A stretch of 64,000 nt of DNA from Strigamia acuminata (taxonomy: Eukaryota > Arthropoda > Chilopoda > Geophilomorpha > Linotaeniidae), in NCBI GenBank assembly GCA_949358305.1, contig OX442318.1, forward strand, positions 12,630,517 through 12,694,516. Reading direction: 5' to 3'. The number at the start of each line of letters is the position of its first letter. The first letter of the stretch is position 1. Under the pieces are notes generated by a model, which saw only the letters and a list, made by a program, of their open reading frames with translations, made no database searches and was not told the origin of the DNA. A program made the translations under genes and the position numbers. Shown here piece after piece: positions 45,901 through 57,411 of this stretch.

Positions 45901-46231
45901 GGACCAAACAACCTGCAAACAGATGCCAATTTAAATTTTATGGCCCGGTGAAGAAGAGCGGCTTCCCCTAGTCAAATAAAGCTTTATGGCGAAATCGATC
46001 GCGGAGATGAGTGATGCAAACAATTCCAGCGCTTTATGACTACTTTTTCGAAGAAATAGGACTTACAGGGGCCAGGCCGTCGAATATTGGACAGGTGAGA
46101 GTCACATTGCTGCCAGCTTCGACAGTTTTGTGGTAGAAAAAGTGAACTCCTCTCGAGATCGATGTAAGTAGGAGAAGAAAGACTGCGGTGTAAATACTGC
46201 AAGAGAGAAGATAAAAAGAAATTATGCTCAT
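36997..46231 (-). CDS. Three-Ig transmembrane protein of the lachesin family
   Basis: Exons: 46231-46067, 45912-45741, 43178-43032, 42966-42838, 40612-40319 and 37241-36997. All are phase-compatible (0-1-1-1-1) and give 383 residues. The N-terminus has a signal peptide (core YTAVFLLLLTS). Ig1: GSNVTLTC, core Trp in VVWSRF, DAGIYRC. Ig2: VQLDC, ANWRRK, DAGVYSC. Ig3: LECVIDAFPTASVVWLKDDE, YGNYTCRAVNALG. The last exon gives a hydrophobic helix (about 332-353, SGFVLGMLPPLCISVYIILH) followed by FFRSRYAEER and an acidic tail, so type I membrane topology. Assigning this last exon, 3 kb from Ig3, rests on phase and topology only (about 0.6). Intron positions in Ig1 and Ig2 match the other two lachesin-family genes here. 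Likely a cell-surface recognition or adhesion receptor. No close named homologue recognised. Confidence 0.8.
37981..38157. mobile_element. Short pogo-like MITE
   Basis: The left end is CAGTTAAGTCTCGTTGTAAC and the right end inverted reads CAGTCGAAACTTCGTTATAT. A TA follows the right end. It lies in the last intron of the transmembrane Ig gene. Confidence 0.6.
38749..39147. mobile_element. MITE with ~40-bp inverted ends
   Basis: Left AGGTGGAAACACAAGAGAGC followed by GGGTAAAATTTAAAAGCTTGC matches the inverted right end with few changes (AGTGAAACACAAGGGAGCGG). The interior is rich in CGCTC/CTTGC words. Family unknown; no clear target duplication found. Confidence 0.6.
39770..40020. repeat. ~45-bp degenerate tandem repeat
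   Basis: Successive copies of GTGAAAAATGCATTGTTTTG followed by ACCAACAAAATGAATATTTATG. Intronic in the transmembrane Ig gene. Confidence 0.75.
40799..41484 (+). mobile_element. pogo/Tigger-like element with degraded transposase start
   Basis: The ends CAGGTTGAACCTCTATATAA and (inverted) CAGGTTGAATCTCTATATAA are flanked by TA (40797-40798, 41485-41486). Two overlapping frames encode the N-terminal helix-turn-helix of a pogo/CENP-B type transposase: MATSNKCKHF...NVLTIPTKIEIIKEVDKG up to about 41130, then, shifted by one frame, KCDVANKEYKIPRNSLSTIL up to 41299. A stop follows before the WFNETRKKNVPVSG-like part, and the DDE domain is absent. So it is an internally deleted, dead relic in an intron. 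A 45-bp near-perfect palindrome lies at 40912-40956. Confidence 0.85.
42469..42643. repeat. Dispersed repeat, copy 2
   Basis: Matches copy 1 at 30275-30417 from CCCACCTTTACTATTGGG to TTGTTGATAGTGTG, with an extra partly duplicated GGGTGCCGG(G/A)CA block. Confidence 0.7.
44326..44539. mobile_element. hAT-type MITE, 214 bp
   Basis: The ends CAGGGGTGGAT and (inverted) CAGGGGCGGAT are flanked by perfect 8-bp repeats GGTTTAAT (44318-44325, 44540-44547). The interior has C/G runs (GGGGGCCCCCTCCCCCCCC). Intronic in the transmembrane Ig gene. Confidence 0.9.
45298..45727. mobile_element. pogo-like MITE next to a splice donor
   Basis: Left CAGTCGAGCCTCGTTATAAC and inverted right CAATCGAATTGCGATATAAC. 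TA follows the right end. It ends 13 bp from the donor of the Ig1 exon (exon edge 45741). Internal CGGCCAAAAGTATTAGACCA resembles a Tc1-type terminus, so it may itself be composite. Confidence 0.65.
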
Positions 46232-46639
46232 TTTGTTTGAGCATTTTGTGTCGGATCAATTGATCGTGAGTGAAATAAGAGTTATTTGGTGCAGTCGGAA
46301 TTTAATTTCAAGTTAAATTCAATAAATTTTGTAGATTATGGTAGTGGAGAGAAATTTATGGTTTAACCCCCCTGGAAGGCCGTGTCTTTTATTAGATCAC
46401 CTCTGGTAAGCCGTCGTGTAAAATTGATCCGTTTCAATGTGCAATTGAGTATGGGTATGACCGTATGAGGTTATAAGGGAGGAAGGGGAATGGGAATGGG
46501 AATGGGCGGAGCCGGATTTCCAAGATTCTGTGTAAATGGCTTGAAAAAAAGCACTTGGAAATTGCTGACAATCAGCAATAGTTGAGCCCTTTCTACAGGA
46601 TTTAAGGCTTTCCAATAACAGTTGATCCTTTCTGTGGAA
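46232..46639. other. 5' flank of the transmembrane Ig gene
   Basis: No coding signal. AG acceptors are scarce right before the ATG, so if there is an upstream exon, its acceptor could be at about 46371 (CCTTCCAG on the minus strand). Confidence 0.35.
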
Positions 46640-46940
46640 GAAAGCAAAGCAAAGCAAACAAAACCAAAAGAAAACAAAACCAAAAGAAAACAAAACCAAA
46701 AGAAAACAATACCAAAAGAAAACAATACCAAAAGAAAACAATACCAAAAGAAAACAATACCAAAAGAAAACAATACCAAAAGAAAACAATACCAAAAGAA
46801 AACAATACCAAAAGAAAACAATACCAAAAGAAAACAATACCAAAAGAAAACAATACCAAAAGAAAACAATACCAAAAGAAAACAATACCAAAAGAAAACA
46901 AAACCAAAAGAAAATAAAACCAATAGAAAACAAAAGAAAA
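46640..46940. repeat. 16-bp minisatellite
   Basis: About 17 copies of ACCAAAAGAAAACAAT, very uniform in the centre. Because 16 is not a multiple of three and the unit has no stop in several frames, it opens frames of 119-208 codons on both strands that are not genes. Confidence 0.97.
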
Positions 46941-47908
46941 CAAAACAAACAAAAGTAAAAGTAAACGAAAGGAAACAATAGAAACAAAAACAATCCAATC
47001 CGAAACAAAGCGAAACAATCCAAAACAAACTTAAATAACTAAATCAAAGCAAACCAAAACAATGCAAGACAGGATGTGTAACATTTCCACCCATGTCTTT
47101 CAAAATGGAAATTTCTAACTCAAAAAAAGAACCAAGAACCCTGAACACATAATCCCATGTAAATCCACCTCAGATCCAAATATCCCACTCTACATCCTTT
47201 AAGCAACACACCTTCCAGTGGCTGTTCCTACGACAGATAAGAATGAGAAAATAAATAACCAAAACTTGACTTCCACTAACTAAAATATCACAATTCAGTT
47301 TTACTTAAGTCATCTCTTCAAACAAGAGAAGGTGACACTATCTAAGTATGACACTATAAATCCCTAGATTCTTGTAATAAAGCACTTTCTATTGAAGTCA
47401 AAATGTTGTTACGAAGTAGTACGGTAATTTAAAGCGGCTTGTTTATCTTAATTACCACAATGCAGCAAGCCACTATACAACACAACATTCCAGTGCAAGC
47501 CATGCACATTCCCTCACCCTTATCTATTCTTGGTTTCATTCAAAAATGGCAGCTGACATGGCACATTTGCACTTATCACTCCTGTGATTTATTAAATAAC
47601 TATAGATAAATTTTTCATTCAAATCATTTTTTAATGCTTTTATTAAAAATCAACTCTTGCAGTGCTGGCAGTCAAGTCAAGCCTTCAACTCTGTTTATCT
47701 TTTTTTAATGGGTAAAATATAGACCTCGCAAACATTTCAAGCAAATCTGCTCCTGCCTCCTCCTGTTTATCTGCTCTTGCTTTAACTTATGAATACAATG
47801 GATGGCCACCTACCTAAGCAGAACTATATAAATCTTCTGGGGGTTTTCTGCCAGGACAGAATGTTTTCCACAAGAAAAACCACAGCAATACATTTTCTCA
47901 AACTTAAA
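46941..47908. other. Non-coding stretch, nothing recognised
   Basis: AT-rich; no gene or element ends seen. Confidence 0.4.
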
Positions 47909-48588
47909 TACCATATTTTACCGATTAAGAGCCGCCATTAGAGAGTTTGCGGGATGCATTTTTCCCTTACAGTTAAAGACTATACGGTATAAAAATAGTG
48001 TAAGGGAAAAATGATAAATTAAGTTTTTTGCGGGCTGCACTTTTCCCTTATCACTACACTATTTCAGCCAACTACTGACAGTTAGTAATTTTGAGCCTAA
48101 AAATTCATTTTGGGGGCGTAAATGTGCAAATTTCTGCATAAAATTCCATTATTATGCCTATAAAGTATGGTTTCGCGCTTAAAATTCAATTTTGGGGCTC
48201 ACTTATCATTCAATCTACGTACATATGACTGTGATGTGTTTGATCGGGACAACAAAGTAATCGCCATTTGCAATGGGCGGAGCTAACAATATAGTGTTCT
48301 CAATTCTGATTGGCTGCACTATATTTTAATTTAGTGTTGAAAACGATACGCTAAAGATTTTTCCCTTACGATATGGCATTAAAATAGTGTAACATGGCAC
48401 AAAATAAGGGAAAAATGCATCCCGCAAACTCTCTATTGTTTCCGTATTTAACCTCACGAACGATGAACGTTCAGACTTCGTTTGTTACATTAAACAAATT
48501 TAACAAACGAAAAACCGAAATTGTAATTGCTGACAAAAATGGCAGTTGTGAATAAGAGCCACGGCTCTTAATCGATAAAATACGCTAT
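47909..48588. mobile_element. MITE (TACC(A/G)TATTTT family), host of a second MITE
   Basis: The ends ACCATATTTTACCGATTAAG and (inverted) GCGTATTTTATCGATTAAGA match the elements at 12949 and 57412. The inner block CGAACGATGAACGTTCAGAC is shared with the lachesin-intron copy. It is interrupted by the element at 47941-48433. Confidence 0.7.
47941..48433. mobile_element. Nested MITE with GAGAGTTTGCGGG ends
   Basis: GAGAGTTTGCGGGATGCATT followed by TTTCCCTTA recurs inverted at 48405-48433. TA flanks both sides (47939-47940, 48434-48435). A diverged relative lies at 59506-60010. Confidence 0.8.
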
Positions 48589-49526
48589 CTGTCTTTCTTT
48601 TTTTTCTTCTTTCTGCAAAGCTAAAAGCATCAGATGGACCACACAACTTGTGACACTATCTTTGGGGATATGACCAACAGATGGGAAACAAAATGTCAAT
48701 CTACGGTGTACAAAATATTGCATCGCTGAGTGCTTCGTGTCTGGGAATACAAATCAAAGTTTTACATTTATTTTGGGTTCATCTATTATTTAGAGCAGAG
48801 GTTTTAAGGAAGACCACTTCAAAATTTCAGGGGATTAGTTTTCCATGTTTTAACTTCAACTTGGGAGGCATCTTATGAAGTCAGGGCCAGTCCTCTATAA
48901 CAAGTTTATAAAATCAATGATACACCTCTTCATCATTCTGCAAAAACTTTGGGGCACTTCTAGCTTATGCTGTGTAAGTTTACACCTAATGCGGAGTTTC
49001 TATGTCATGACTATTCTTGTGAGGTTTTGCCAGGTGTATTCAGGTGCATTCAAAAAGTCATTGAAATGAATGTAAACACATTTACACTCATTTTTGCACA
49101 ACATGGAAAATTTTTTTTTGAATTTTTGTAACACCCTGTATAACAATGTGATTGTTTCATATTTTTCATGTGCTAATTTACTTACACTTGAATTTACACA
49201 GAAATTTATACAGATATTTATTTTTAAACTCAAAAATGTACACTACCAGTTGCGTTGGTCATTTAGTGCAAATGACTTTTCGAAAGCGCTTACTATATCT
49301 AGTTGATTTCCTACGTAAGGGTTGTTGTCCTTCTGGTGCTGAGTTCATTGAACTCAGCACCAGAAGAAGACGTTTTACACTTACTGTAAGGTTTTCTAGT
49401 CAAGACTTTTTATTCGCTGTATTCTATCTTATGTAGTTAAGTTATCGGTTATATGAATCTAAGCTTAAGGTGCTCACAAAAATATTATCACGGTGTTAAA
49501 ATTTTCCCAATTGTTGTGTCGGTGAC
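48589..49526. other. Non-coding stretch with one perfect palindrome
   Basis: No coding gene. An 18-bp perfect stem is at 49330-49366 (described in the hunt). Confidence 0.5.
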
Positions 49527-49688
49527 TACCGTACTACCTCGAATAAGCGCCGGGTTTAAATAGGCACCAGGACTCTTTTAAACGCCGGGATGTTTATTGC
49601 ACAGCGCACCGCCCCGAACCGACCCGATCGGGGGATCTGGTCGGGAAAATTAATAAACGCCCTGGTGTTTATTCGAGGCAATACGGTA
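49527..49688. mobile_element. Short MITE (TACCGTA..CTCGAATAA ends)
   Basis: Left TACCGTACTACCTCGAATAA and inverted right TACCGTATTGCCTCGAATAA enclose about 160 bp. The termini share TACCGTA with the family at 12949, 47909 and 57412 but then differ. Confidence 0.7.
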
Positions 49689-50589
49689 TTTGCCGTTTAG
49701 GTTGTCGTGCCGGTTTCGCGCTTCCGTGTGAATATGATGGCATCATTTTTTAGAGTTCTTCTTTATGCATGTCCTTTTAAATTTTGGGTCCCAGTCTGCG
49801 TCAGGTTGGGTTGATTAAAAAAAATACTTTTCCCATTTATTTTATTACCGTATACTTGTTCCAGAAAAATCCATTAAAACCTATTCTTTTAGCTTGAGAC
49901 CAAAAAAAAGTAATTTTACAAAAACCATTTCAAGCAGAAGGAAAAACAAAACCTAAAAAAAATGAATCCATTAAACCAGCACTTTAAATCTTATTACTTT
50001 TCCCCACACAATTCAAGGTTGAAATAATATGCAATTACTTGGAGAAAAAATAAACATTCAAAGCTAAACTATACTAATGAATTGTTTTGATGACTTTACT
50101 GGCTTAAGATCTAAATGAATTTAAACAAGCTGCTGAGTATGATTTATGGTAGCTTCAGCTGTGACTCTAGCCACTTATTGTGTTCTGTGGTGAGAGATTT
50201 CCTCCATCCATTCTGTGATAACTCACTGGAGTTAAGTGCAGAGGAAAAATTGTGATATCTTGTCACAGCAGTGCTCGACTTGAGTTATGACCTGCTTTTT
50301 ACCCCGCGTCTTATCAAAGAAAAAGATGCACAATGGAAAAAGGGACTGGAAATTTTACTTGCGAAATGAGACCGAAAAAAAACTGATCCAAGGATATGGA
50401 GAAATCGATGTTCCTGGATGGAATATTGAGATAAAAGCATACATACAATGCTATCTCTAAGGTCATTCACACCTTTTGTATTCCCTAACTTAGAAATAGT
50501 CAAACTTGTTTTTGATGTTTGTCGACAAAGTTAGATTTACAATTTTGTCGTTCCAGTTGACGCTTACGCTAAGACTAAAAAAGCTAGGT

Positions 50590-51130
50590 GTCTGAAAGTT
50601 TGGAAATATATTCTGGCTCACTATAAGGTTGGCCTTTCTCTCATTGGCCGAGCCTTATTACCCCTAACTACAGACCGTACACCACCGCAAGAAAAAGTAT
50701 ACTCAAAACCACCACAACGTTGATCTATTGTTCGACCCGTATCACTGGTGTAGTGGCACAAAAAAGTAGCTCATAACACCATATTTGTAAAGAACTCCAG
50801 ACATTGTGATCGATCAACAAAAGTGTTTCATTGTCAAAGGAATAGAACTACTTTTCCACGTAGTTGAACACAGTACAGAGTTAGGCGTAAACCAGCTGGA
50901 ATAGGTCAACGTTGTGGTGGTTATGAATATAGTTTTGTTTATTGGTTGCTTTGTCAGGAAAGCTAACAATTCCCTAACAATTGGTAATCGATTACAATGT
51001 CTCTACATCAAGTTCAATTCTGGTGTTTGGGTCTATTTTTTGGTATCACTACACAAGTGAAATGGCTCGGCCAATGGGAGAAAGACCAACCTTGTAGTGA
51101 GCCAGATAGTCAGGAAGCTTAGTACCGTAG
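50590..51130. mobile_element. Foldback element with ~44-bp inverted arms
   Basis: CTGGCTCACTATAAGGTTGG followed by CCTTTCTCTCATTGGCCGAGCC (50614-50655) recurs inverted at 51064-51105 with few changes. The inner TATCACTGGTGTAGTGGCAC (about 50740) recurs near 62127 in a related copy. No transposase. Confidence 0.65.
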
Positions 51131-53504
51131 AATGGGGTTACTTTGTGTAAAATTCAGTATCAAGTACTGTATAAGATACAATCATAACAATACAACTGTA
51201 AACCTTAGTAACAACTTAACAATCTAACAATAGATGTCACTAATTCAACATGTTTCCCCGAGTTTCTTTTTCCTTTCAGTTCATACTTCACACTTCACAG
51301 GCCAGGGCTTTTCTTGTGGTGCTCTGGCAAACATGTTGTCACGCTTGTCCAAACTAACCTCATTCTACGGTACTTAAAAACAAGTTTCCTATGAAGGGAA
51401 TCAGTCTGGACGGAGAAATTTTCTCAACGGAAAAAATTGGTACTCACAAATTTCATTCCATTCTTGGAACGTACTCTGATAGGTCGACTGATTTAGTTTG
51501 CTTTCAGCCGCAGTGGGCATGCGCACAACATTAAACAAGAAAACATATTTAGCTGCAATTTTAAACATGCTTTTTGAATGCATCTAGTAAATGAAGCGAA
51601 GCGATAATATATCAAACAACACCGACAGTTATAAAGATACGGTACACGTTTATGTAAATTTTGTGATAAAATTTCAATAAACTAGAAAAAGTTTCTTCGT
51701 TCCACTTCCAACATCTAATTGCAGCTTCTGCTGAAGAGTTTCACAAAGTTTTGAAGTGCTCATTTGAGAATTACCAACTGATTTGAGTGTTATTCATACT
51801 CTTGTCGCTATGCCAACTGGCAACTTATATTCATTAATCATTTCAGACCACAATTTTCTTCAGTTAAATGATAAAAAATGTATGATTGAATAAGATTTCA
51901 CTATGATTAACATATTCCAGATCTAAAACAAACATTAAAGTTGTAAAATAAGACTATGGTTGAAGAATAATTATGACCGTAGTCAAAATCTCTAATTCAA
52001 ACAAAGCTAAGCAAAAGTAATGCAATGAGATTTCTGTCCAGTGACCAAAATAAAAGCAACACCACATTATGCAATTCATTGAGACTAACTGAACTAAAGC
52101 CAAAATTTACTGCTTAGAATAAAAGTATATTCAAGAAAAAATTAACTATCTCACTCTTTTTTCTTAAGTTTTTGAGGTTATTGGATATTTGGATCATCTT
52201 TACTAATTCTTGCAGAGTTTGTGGCATTTTAATAAATGTTTTTCTGTCTTTATTCAAATTGACAAATTCAATTCCAAAAGAATTCTCCACTTGTACCAAT
52301 CTCCATACATTTGTGCACCACAACATAATATAAATTTCCAATTCTGTAAGGTCCCCTTATTTTTTTTTCTTTTAATGTCAAAGTTTGTTCCCAGAAACCC
52401 AGGTGGACACCTAAATTATTACTTCCAACAAACTAAAATTACTTTTTTTTTCCTTCGAACAACCGAAGTGGAAAAAATTACACCTTTGCTTAACCTGCCT
52501 AGCTTTTTTTTCTTCTATTCCCTTAGCTTAAGGTAGAAATTGATTGACAGTAAAAACTAAACATAAAAAAATCTTTAAACATAAACCTTTAAAGATAAAG
52601 TTGAAAGTAGTGATATTAATTCAATTTTTATGCAGATTTTGAGTATAATATTTCTTCTTTACAGACAATCAATTTTTGGGTCATTAAATTTCAAAAAACC
52701 AAGAAAACATTTAAAGAAGATAATTTTAAACTACAACAGTTATAATCAATTTTCCTACATCAACAGTCTGTGAACTCCGTTAAGACCGGCCGTAGATCAT
52801 AATAAAACATTAATATTGTCTGTAAATATTATTTTTACTAATGGTCCTCCACTTCTCCTTGCAAATTGAGTCTACAGAACTGTGGAGGTGCTACAGGAAT
52901 TGCACAAAATTGACGTACAGAATTGTGCAGGTTTGAGCACATTAGAAAATTACATTGTATTGTTATCAATACAATGTACAAGGCATCAAGCAGGAGCATC
53001 ATGCAGCTTCCATATTTTCCCCTAGCAACGGTTGGCCAGGTATTGAAGAATAAAGGATTTCCACTTCTGTTAGTGAAGTGGAAGAGGCAGGAGCTTTAGT
53101 AAAAAGTCTGCCATACTTTAGGCTTAAACGTTGACTTCTTATTTTGTGTCTATGGGAAAGATAGAAAAACATGCGCACAATCTTAGTTTTCTATGCACCA
53201 TCACACTTTTCCAGGCGTGAGCACGCTTTAATAGTGATTTCAATACGCCACCTTGTGCTAAAAGATGGTAAAACAGTAGCTGCATTCAAAAACTAAAATA
53301 TTTTGTGTTTTACTTCAATTTTAAACCAAAAATGACATCATTTCCTGTTAAAACTTCAAAATACACTTAAACTAAAATTGTTATTTTTATTTTTGAATGC
53401 ACATAATAATGGTGTTTTATGTTATACATAGATATTTCATTTTCTTATTAATAATTGAAAAAGTATTGGTCATTATAAAATTATAAAAGAAAAATTTTGA
53501 GCTA
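51131..53504. other. Mostly non-coding; one candidate exon
   Basis: Apart from the possible exon 51448-51586 and a 12-bp stem palindrome near 52950-52979 (TACATTGTATTG/CAATACAATGTA), I see nothing. Confidence 0.35.
51448..51586 (-). CDS. Candidate 5' exon with a signal-peptide-like frame
   Basis: On the minus strand an acceptor (TTTACTAG) is followed at once by ATGCATTCAAAAAGCATG. The frame MFKIAAKYVFLFNVV... looks like a signal peptide, and the exon ends at a strong donor (TTT then GTGAGTACC) in phase 1. Its phase does not fit the transmembrane Ig gene's known exons, so it could be an alternative first exon, part of an unseen gene, or chance. Confidence 0.25.
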
Positions 53505-53756
53505 CAGTAGAGCGTCGATTACCCGAACGTTGATTATGTGAACGACAGGTTATCCGAACAGCGGTTTGTCGATTCTTTATCGATTATTCCATCTTCTTTT
53601 ATTGGTTTTTTAATCAATTTTTTATTTTCATGTACAGTACTCATCCCCTGAACCACCTAACAGTGTACACATACACCTGATGTCCGATTATGCGAACAAA
53701 TTGGTTTTATGAACTCCCATGTCCTCCGATCAGTTCGGATAATTGTCGCTCTACAG
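53505..53756. mobile_element. pogo-like MITE with CAGTAGAGCG ends
   Basis: Left CAGTAGAGCGTCGATTACCC and inverted right CTGTAGAGCGACAATTATCC, each flanked by TA. Internal CCGAAC words recur. A degenerate relative may lie around 5915-6090. Confidence 0.75.
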
Positions 53757-56700
53757 TATAAAAGTTAAATCCCTTAATTAATTTTCAGGAAAAAAAGAAT
53801 TACTTGTTTTAATATTTTTAATATTTTTTTCCTAGCTGTGGGAAGGTTAAGTTTAAACCTAGATTGTCGCACTTGTGGCTGTCAGGCAGTTGTCTATAGT
53901 GCCATCATCTCGGAAAAGAAAATGAAATGAAATGAAATGAAATAAAATGAAATGAAGTGTCCTTTCGCGGAGTGTGTTTTCCTTTATCATTGCAATTATT
54001 ATTGACAACTGACCTGGGTTTAATCAATGGAATTGTAGTCTGCACCAGCTATTTCGGTACTAAAATTTGCATACACGCAAACAGAATTATATATTCCTTG
54101 CGAAATAACTACAGGCAAAAGCACTATTGTATGCACCAAGCAATTTTTGGCTGTGCTGGTTTTATGTGCACAAAAAGAAATTTGGCATTTGAATTGGGCA
54201 TCAAGATACCTAGCACTTCCACAAAACTGCTGGAAAAAGATAAAAAGATTTTTAACGGCTCTGACCATACATATTGATAGGAAAAGCAAAATTGCAACAG
54301 CAAAGGGTCTCAAGGGGTTTGTTTCTTACAGTGAGGTGTTTTAACTATCAATTATACTTGCAGTAATACCATCGACATGTGGCCACAAATAGGTAACTTG
54401 TAGCTGTCAAAATGACATGATAATAACGCAATAAACTGACAAATTACAAGCTAGTAGCTGTATTTGTAATTTTTTCACAAGGTAATGTGTTTAACTTAAT
54501 GTTATTTGCTGTAAATCCATTCCTCAAGCTTGTGTAGTGCAGCCAAATGTGACAGTTAACAGATTATCCCTCATTAGGGTTCCAGAAGACAATTTAATTC
54601 CATTTTACATCTGCAGGAAAGGTTTGAGCCCAAGTTTATGACCAAAGTTGTAGCCTTTAATGCAACTCCAACTGAATAAAGATTTAAAATATTTAATGAC
54701 TCAACTCAAGCAATTCTATTAACTTAAAAAAAAATATATTTTTTAATTTTCTGTTTTTCTTCTTCTTTTTCCTAACATTTTAGAGATTTTTTGGAGTTTC
54801 TTTGATTTTGATTGAAATCTTTTGAATTTTTTAGAAAGTTGACAAAAATCTGCTACAGTATTTTTAGATTTTCTGTATTTTTTTCTTTAAATTTTTAAAA
54901 TTTAAGGTAAAAATGCTTTCAAGCAAGTTTTTCCCCAATTTCCCACAAAAGTAATGGAATAAAAATCACAGCCACATCCACATCAGTCAAGATTTCCTTG
55001 AAACCTCTAATCACTTTCTGTGGTCTCGCTAATCACTCTGCTGCACAACATCTCTGCTAACTACTCTTTAATTCTACAACCCATTAAATTGCAATCCTAT
55101 TCCATTGCATAATACAAGCCTTTGCAATCTATCCAGTTTGAGAACAAATGAAACATGAAGCAATTTAAAAATATAAACTTTTCAAATTTTAAACTTAAAC
55201 TCATAAATTTGCAAACAGCTGAGCCGACTAACAAGCAACTGAAAAACAATTGAATTTAAAAATAATCAATTGTCTGTTTCATTTACTGCAAGCATCAGCA
55301 TCCAAGTCCCAGTGAACAAGATGATAATTAATCTTAATCAAAATTCACATCACTTCCAATAGCAAAATTAAAGTGCTGATCACCACCAATTTAACTATTG
55401 TTCACAATTTCTTCCTGTAAACATCATTGGGTTTAAGTACCACCAATATGGTTATAAATATATATTTTACAATGTATTGCTTTTCAGTAAATGCATTCCA
55501 AAAAGTATAGCATTTCATAGAATTAAGCATATTTGTACATTAAATAATGCATTTAATAATACAATTGAAAAAATACATTTGAAACTACATGCATATTTAA
55601 CAAATAATAACATTGGGAATGCATTTCATAACATGTTACTGCGCTTTAAACCGCATGGGATTACCAACTTTTAGTAGTTTTAGTCATAATAAAAAATGAA
55701 ACATGCCGGTATAAGTGAAAACACTGGATTTTTGTTTTTTTAATTAAAATAGCCCGAGTGAATAATTATGTTGGGCCAGAAATTTTAGTTTTCTTGATAT
55801 TCTGGAGGTTATTATTAAAATTTGGGTAAATTTATAGAAATTTAAGACTAATTTCCTACATTTTGGACATCTAAAAACGCTTTTTAAGTTCGTTTTGGTT
55901 CACTTCTGATTGAAAAAAGATTCGTACTCATTTATAATGACATGCCGGTAAAAACAGGGTTTACCGGCAGTCTGGTCAAATTCGAGTTATAACAGCATGC
56001 GACTTAAAGCGAAGCAACATATTACTATTTGCAAACCGATAGCATGCAAAAATGTATCACAAAATGCATTCTTGCAATTGCGGGTCCTAAATTTAAGCTT
56101 ATTAAAGAATCAAGTTGTTTCAAAATGAGTTTACAACACAGCAATATGCCTTTGGCCAAACAGTATCATAATTTATACAAACCCCTTTGAACTTTGCATA
56201 CAAGCTCCACCAACAAAAATTCTGGTTAAATCATTGGGGAAAAAAATCTAATCTCTTTTTTTTTTCAGAAATTGGACAAATTGGCTACTAAATATTTCAG
56301 GGAATCAAGATGGAATCTAAGTGGACTTTACTGTTTATCCAAATTGATTTTTTAGTGAAATCAGGACTTTCAATTTGAGAATCTAATTTTTTATGCACCA
56401 AAACCTAACAAAAGAAATCTTTAGAACGTTTGTGGCCTCCCCAAAGCACTTTTGCAAATGTGGCCCTGTATGGTATCAGTCATTATGTTTTGTCTCACTC
56501 TTCGGCTATCCACGGCTTTCTTCAATGGGTAGATTCAATCTCCTCATTCAGAAGTGAAGAATTTCTCTTCATTGCCTTACATGTGGGTCTCTTAGCTGAC
56601 AGATAGAAAGTCTTTTATGTTTGCGCTTTCTAGAGTACTCGAGGCACAACTTTAGGCCTAATCTACCCGAAGTTTGAATGTGTTTTGGGTTCTCAAGAAA

Positions 56701-57411
56701 GTCGTCTCACAGATTGCTGCTTGCATCAAAAAACACTGAACATGTGGTGTTGAACTTTAAATTTGGTAATAATGCTTGTCAAAAATACAATAACACCCAA
56801 TGTTATTCAATGGGAATGACGTCACGTACAAACACGAAACAAGTTTTGCATACGTTTTAAAGTTTACTGTTCGTATAACTTCGCCGGTTGTGGTATTCAG
56901 TTAATTCTTCAAATTTGCAACCGGTCCACTTTTCGAGAGAAATGCAAGAAATTTAATTGCTTCCAGCACCAATGATGCAAAACCAAATTTAATTATTTCT
57001 GCTCAAGGAAGCAACTTTTTGATAAAGAAAGTATAAGCTTGGTTTGTTAGGTTCAAACTAAGTGGCATGTGCTTATTTTCCAGAATGATATATTAATGAC
57101 TTACCAAATTATTCATTTCTTAATTATTTGTATGAAATATGTATGAAAGCTTTATGTAATTGATAAACACTAACAGTAAATTTTTTAACAGAAATTGCTC
57201 CCAGTAAATTGTATTCAAGTGAGCCTGTGACTGCACAATCAGTTGTCGTTCGCTGACATTAAGTCGATTGATTAAAGTTACTTCCTTACTTGCATCTTGG
57301 CTGCTGTCCCTACATTACTTCCTTTCGCCCTTATTTCTCTCCCACAATGTACCTTGTTCTTGCATCACCATTGCTTTTTACTACCAGTGTGGACCTACTG
57401 TAGCTTGATAT
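53757..57411. other. Non-coding stretch
   Basis: No supported gene or element. Short pentamer GAAAT repeat at 53919-53955. Confidence 0.4.

Noticed and set aside
46397-47028. Overlapping minus-strand ORFs of 138-208 codons and a plus-strand ORF of 119 codons
   Set aside because: They are translations of the 16-bp minisatellite in different frames; low complexity with no domain.
54020-54313. 97-codon minus-strand ORF with a hydrophobic start
   Set aside because: Overlaps ORFs in other frames, has no domain, and no flanking splice sites or promoter are evident.
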